Assembly: GCF_026420845.1 (NCBI RefSeq) | Contig: NZ_JAOWCB010000001.1 | Location: 345,107-409,106, forward strand | Length of the DNA: 64,000 nt | DNA from: Streptomyces sp. PR69 | GTDB taxonomy: Bacteria > Actinomycetota > Actinomycetes > Streptomycetales > Streptomycetaceae | Direction: 5' to 3' | Shown: in pieces, positions 60,997 to 64,000 of the stretch | Numbering within the stretch: position 1 is the stretch's first letter | Layout of the letters: each line of letters opens with the position of its first letter | Made by a program: the position numbers and the translations under genes | Notes under the pieces: generated by a model | Databases searched by the model: none | Told to the model about the DNA's origin: nothing | The model's input: the letters and a program-made list of their open reading frames with translations, nothing else

Positions 60997-61524
60997 CTAC
61001 GCAGCAGACTGCGTGACGACAGGCCGTGCCGTCAGCCACTCCGGCAGCGCCGCACGCTCACCCGCCCGCAGCCCCAGCAGCATCGCCTCGGCGGGCGAGG
61101 GCACAAACGGCCTGTGCAGCAGCGGCATCCCCGCCTCCTCCGGCGTACGGTCCGCTTTGCGGTGATTGTCCGCCGCGCAGGAGGCCACCGTGTTCAGCCA
61201 GCTGTCCGTGCCGCCGTGCGACTTCGGCACCACATGGTCGACGGTCGTGGCCCGCTTCCCGCAGTACGCACACCGGTGCTGGTCCCGTACCAGCACACCT
61301 CGCCGCGACCACGGCGCCTGTCTTCGGAACGGCACCCGGACATAGCGGCACAACCTGATCACCTGCGGCACCGGAAGATCGACCTCGGCGCCACGCACCC
61401 GGAGCCCCGGATGAGCCTGCTCGACGACGGCCTTGTCCTGAAGCACCAGAACGACCGCACGGTTCATCGTCACCGTGGACAGCGGCTCAAAGCTCGCATT
61501 CAGCACCAGCGTGTCACGCACCAC
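60997..61524 (-). CDS. HNH endonuclease family protein
   Basis: The 175-residue protein has CAYCGKRATTVDHVVPKSHGG (zinc knuckle and HNH core, about 86-106) and the third element WLNTVASCAADNHRKADRTPEE. Conserved, chromosomal members like this are found in most actinomycetes, and their role is unclear. GTG 61524 has GGAAGG at five bases; GTG 61530 is also in frame. Confidence 0.9.
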   Translation of the reverse strand: MVRDTLVLNASFEPLSTVTMNRAVVLVLQDKAVVEQAHPGLRVRGAEVDLPVPQVIRLCRYVRVPFRRQAPWSRRGVLVRDQHRCAYCGKRATTVDHVVPKSHGGTDSWLNTVASCAADNHRKADRTPEEAGMPLLHRPFVPSPAEAMLLGLRAGERAALPEWLTARPVVTQSAA

Positions 61525-61611
61525 GCCCACCTTCCGTAGTCAGCCCGGCCCTGTTGGCGGACCTGGGGCTGGATCAACTCTGGCCGGGTGCGCTGAGATG
61601 GACAACGCAAT

Positions 61612-61655
61612 AAAAAAATGCCCTGTCCTGGTCTCCTCAAGACCAGGACAGGGCA
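61612..61655 (-). terminator. Intrinsic terminator with U tract after the PEBP gene
   Basis: A perfect 16-bp stem (TGCCCTGTCCTGGTCT / AGACCAGGACAGGGCA, loop CCTCA) is followed on the minus strand by seven T residues (61612-61618). It is the clearest rho-independent terminator in the window. Confidence 0.95.
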
Positions 61656-61671
61656 AACAACAGGCGAACGA

Positions 61672-62208
61672 TCAGCCCCTCGAAGGCCCTTCGTACTCCC
61701 CGATGAGCTGAGCACGGGCGATCGTGTGGAACCGCAGATTGAAGCCCACGACAGCCGGTGACACATCCGCGCCGGGCCCGAGCTTCGCCTGGTCCACCGC
61801 GTACACGGTGAACACATACCGGTGGTTCTCACCCGCCGGCGGCGCCGCACCTCCGAAGTCCTTCGACCCGTAGTCGTTGCGCACCTGGACGGCCCCCTCG
61901 GGCAGCCCCTCGAACTTTCCGCTGCCCGCTCCCGCGGGCAGCTCCGTCACCGACGCCGGGATGTCGAAGAGCACCCAGTGCCAGAACCCGCTGCCCGTCG
62001 GAGCATCCGGATCGAAGCAGGTCACCGCGAAGCTCTTCGTCTCCGCGGGGAACCCCTCCCACCGCAGATGCGGCGAGGTGTTCCCCTTCGCATAGACCTG
62101 AGCGTCCGCCAGCTTCGCCCCCGGCGCGATGTCATCGCTCACCACCGTGAACGACGGCACCGCCGGATGAAAATCATGCGGAAGGGGCGGCCTCTTGAGC
62201 TCCGTCAC
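61672..62208 (-). CDS. YbhB/YbcL family (phosphatidylethanolamine-binding-like) protein
   Basis: The 178-residue cytoplasmic protein shows the PEBP motifs [17 protein letters not shown] and [14 protein letters not shown]. It binds phosphate-bearing ligands in other bacteria, but its biological role is unknown. A perfect terminator follows it. Confidence 0.93.
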   Translation of the reverse strand: MTELKRPPLPHDFHPAVPSFTVVSDDIAPGAKLADAQVYAKGNTSPHLRWEGFPAETKSFAVTCFDPDAPTGSGFWHWVLFDIPASVTELPAGAGSGKFEGLPEGAVQVRNDYGSKDFGGAAPPAGENHRYVFTVYAVDQAKLGPGADVSPAVVGFNLRFHTIARAQLIGEYEGPSRG

Positions 62209-62249
62209 GTCTCAACCTCCGAATCGGATACGACCGGTCGGGTCCGAGC

Positions 62250-63032
62250 CTAGAACCAATTGCGGCGTCCGCCGACCTCCGCCAGCCACTGGTGGAGATA
62301 CGCAGCCCAGTCGGTGGACTGGAAGTCGTGGTGGCTGACGGTGAAGGCCTTGTACGAGTCGCTGCCCTCGGTGAACAGACCCGGCTTCTTATCCATCTCC
62401 AGCACGACGTCCATCTCACGGTCATCCGCCACGAACGACAGCTCGACCTGGTTGAGACCCCGGTACTGCTCCGGCGCGAAGAACTCGATCTCCTGGTAGA
62501 AGGGCAGCTTCTGCCGCGTGCCCCGGATGTGCCCGCGCTCCATGTCCGCGCTCTTGAAGCGGAAGCCCAGCTGAATGAACGCGTCCAGGATCGCCTGCTG
62601 CGACGGCAGCGGATGCACATTGATCGGGTCCAGATCACCCGAGTCCACGGCACGGGCGATCGCCAGCTCCGTGGTCACACCGATGTTCATCCCGCGCAGC
62701 TGCTGCCCCGCAACCGCCGTCACCGGCGTCTCCCACGGGATTTCCAGACCGAACGGCACCACGTGCACGGCCCCGGGCTGCACCTGGAACGCCCCGCCCA
62801 GCTGCTGCTTGGTGAACTCGATGTCCTGCTTGTACTCCTGGTCGCCGCTCTCGACCTCGACCCGCGCCTGCAGCCCGACGGAGAGCGCCTCGATCGCCTG
62901 CTCGACCGAACCGCCCTCGATGCGCACCTCACCCTGGACGACACCGCCCGGCACCACGTTGGCCTCGGTCAGCTCCGTCTCCACCGACGCCCCGCCGGCA
63001 CCCAAGCTCGCAAGCAGCTTCTTGAAGCCCAT
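62250..63032 (-). CDS. spo0M: Spo0M-like sporulation protein (arrestin fold)
   Basis: The 260-residue protein begins MGFKKLLASLGAGGASVETEL and has the Spo0M layout with beta-rich arrestin-like halves: VVPGGVVQGEVRIEGGSVEQ first, then WAAYLHQWLAEV near the end. Spo0M influences sporulation in Bacillus; in Streptomyces its role is unknown. ATG 63032 follows GGAGGAG. Confidence 0.92.
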   Translation of the reverse strand: MGFKKLLASLGAGGASVETELTEANVVPGGVVQGEVRIEGGSVEQAIEALSVGLQARVEVESGDQEYKQDIEFTKQQLGGAFQVQPGAVHVVPFGLEIPWETPVTAVAGQQLRGMNIGVTTELAIARAVDSGDLDPINVHPLPSQQAILDAFIQLGFRFKSADMERGHIRGTRQKLPFYQEIEFFAPEQYRGLNQVELSFVADDREMDVVLEMDKKPGLFTEGSDSYKAFTVSHHDFQSTDWAAYLHQWLAEVGGRRNWF

Positions 63033-63134
63033 GTTCACTCCTCCTAGGTCCTGACCTCTACATACGCGCGATGACCGTAGCCGGTTCCATGACTCCCAGC
63101 GCCGGGCCGTCATTCCCAGGTACGCTCGGACGCC

Positions 63135-63776
63135 ATGATCGAGAGCCCCGACCGTACGCCGTTGCCCCGGGACTTCTTCGACCGCCCTGTACTGGAGGTC
63201 GCACCCGAGCTCCTCGGCCGCACTCTCATACGGCTCACCGCCGACGGCCCCATCGAGCTACGCCTCACCGAGGTCGAGGCATACGCGGGCGAGGTCGACC
63301 CGGGCTCCCACGCCTACCGCGGGCGTACGGCACGCAACGCAGTCATGTTCGGTCCGCCCGGTCATGCGTATGTCTACTTCACCTACGGCATGTGGCACTG
63401 CCTGAATGTTGTGTGCGGCTCTGAGGGAAGAGCGAGCGGGGTCCTGCTGCGCGCAGGTGAGATCCAGGTGGGGGCGGAACTGGCCCGCAAACGTCGAGTC
63501 TCGGCCCGAAACGACAGAGAACTTGCCAAAGGCCCCGCCCGCCTCGCCACCGCCCTCGGCGTCGGCCGCGATCTGAACGGCATGGACCTCTGCGACGGCC
63601 CTGACTCACCACTGACCCTGCTGCACGGCAGCCCGCCAGACCCTGACCAGGTATGCAGCGGGCCCCGCACAGGAGTGGGCGGCGACGGCGCCCATCACCC
63701 CTGGCGCTTCTGGATCGCTGACGACCCCACGGTCAGCCCCTATCGGGCCCATGTGCCCCGCCGCAGGTCGACTTGA
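63135..63776 (+). CDS. DNA-3-methyladenine glycosylase (AAG/MPG family)
   Basis: The 213-residue monofunctional glycosylase removes alkylated purines. Motifs are LLGRTLIRL, the catalytic Glu in [43 protein letters not shown] and [11 protein letters not shown] near the C terminus. It is transcribed alone. Confidence 0.95.
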   Translation: MIESPDRTPLPRDFFDRPVLEVAPELLGRTLIRLTADGPIELRLTEVEAYAGEVDPGSHAYRGRTARNAVMFGPPGHAYVYFTYGMWHCLNVVCGSEGRASGVLLRAGEIQVGAELARKRRVSARNDRELAKGPARLATALGVGRDLNGMDLCDGPDSPLTLLHGSPPDPDQVCSGPRTGVGGDGAHHPWRFWIADDPTVSPYRAHVPRRRST

Positions 63777-64000
63777 CTCTGCCTGCCGTGACGCCTAACG
63801 TAGCCCGAGCCGTTTGAGACGGGGCACTGCTCATCAGCACCCCCGAAGACGGCCATCCACTACTCATGGTCAGCCCAAGCGGGTGTGGTTTTGGCGTGCC
63901 GAAATCAGGTCCGGATGGCTTCGTGTGACTCAATTATGAGTCGCCGGAGAAATCGGCTAACGTAGTGAAAGCCGAAAGGCAGCCGAAAGGCAAAGGCCCG
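63777..64000 (+). promoter_or_regulatory. Noncoding end region, possible rRNA operon leader
   Basis: No gene is supported in the last 224 bases. From about 63950 the sequence ATCGGCTAACGTAGTGAAAG and repeated GCCGAAAGGCA units resemble Streptomyces pre-rRNA leaders. TAACGT (63958-63963) could be a -10 box. The rRNA itself would lie beyond the window. Confidence 0.35.

Noticed and set aside
1..64000. Insertion sequences, prophage or integrative elements
   Set aside because: No transposase, integrase or phage structural gene was recognised, and composition is uniform.

Overview
The window is high-GC DNA from a Streptomyces-type actinomycete chromosome. The evidence is GTG and occasional TTG starts behind strong GGAGG-type ribosome binding sites, very GC-rich third codon positions, a short chaplin (ChpE-like), a GATC-binding nucleoid protein (Gbn-like), a streptophobe-family protein, and an SGM_5486-type mini-protein next to its transporter. 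From memory, the gene order resembles the S. coelicolor core region around SCO1790-SCO1850, read backwards. Most of the window is conserved core chromosome. No transposase, integrase or phage gene is visible, and I recognise no tRNA or rRNA gene inside it.

Layout. 1-3.8 kb: a minus-strand cobalamin block (riboswitch, cobD, cobQ, chelatase ATPase), with a one-spacer type I-E-like CRISPR remnant between cobQ and the chelatase. 3.9-5.6 kb: Pit phosphate transporter plus a small membrane protein behind a PHO box. 5.8-12.5 kb: alpha/beta hydrolase, a large unknown protein, a VOC protein, an ABC-F ATPase with a possible leaderless mini-ORF, gbn, and a crotonase. 12.6-15.8 kb: a P10-family protein opposite a five-gene Asp23/AmaP envelope cluster. 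15.8-16.3 kb: a hairpin-rich repeat tract. 16.3-21.9 kb (minus): an SDR with altered catalytic residues, GH15, SURF1, a Cys/His-rich protein, a peptidoglycan-binding protein and a DnaQ/BRCT exonuclease. 22-27.6 kb: VIT transporter, a NACHT-leucine-rich-repeat NTPase (a possible anti-phage NLR-like gene), a sterol-desaturase-family enzyme and a lysoplasmalogenase-like protein. 27.7-33 kb: CoA transferase, subtilase, DUF485-acetate symporter. 33-42 kb: moaA, small membrane proteins, tyrS, the TldD/TldE pair, and fabG-fabI. 42-52 kb: secreted protein, FadR-type regulator divergent from a CynX-type MFS carrier, SixA phosphatase, serB, streptophobe, FHA-FHA-ABC transporter. 52-64 kb: SLT transglycosylase, SDR-queA, a GAF kinase/NarL regulator pair with a 54-bp duplication at the regulator start, chpE, ABC ATPase, NfeD-SPFH, HNH nuclease, PEBP protein, Spo0M and 3-methyladenine glycosylase. 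The last ~100 bases may be an rRNA operon leader.

How genes work together. CobD and CobQ act in late corrinoid assembly and the chelatase ATPase probably powers cobalt insertion; all three are plausibly switched off by cobalamin. Asp23, DUF2273-like, DUF6286 and AmaP proteins form one envelope cluster. FabG and FabI are the two reductases of type II fatty acid synthesis. TldD and TldE make one protease. NfeD and SPFH form a membrane pair. Many transcription units end in strong hairpins, often shared between convergent genes. The items most worth following up are the NACHT-LRR gene, the CRISPR remnant, the leader ORF before the ABC-F gene, the GATC cluster before gbn, and the duplicated start region of the response regulator.
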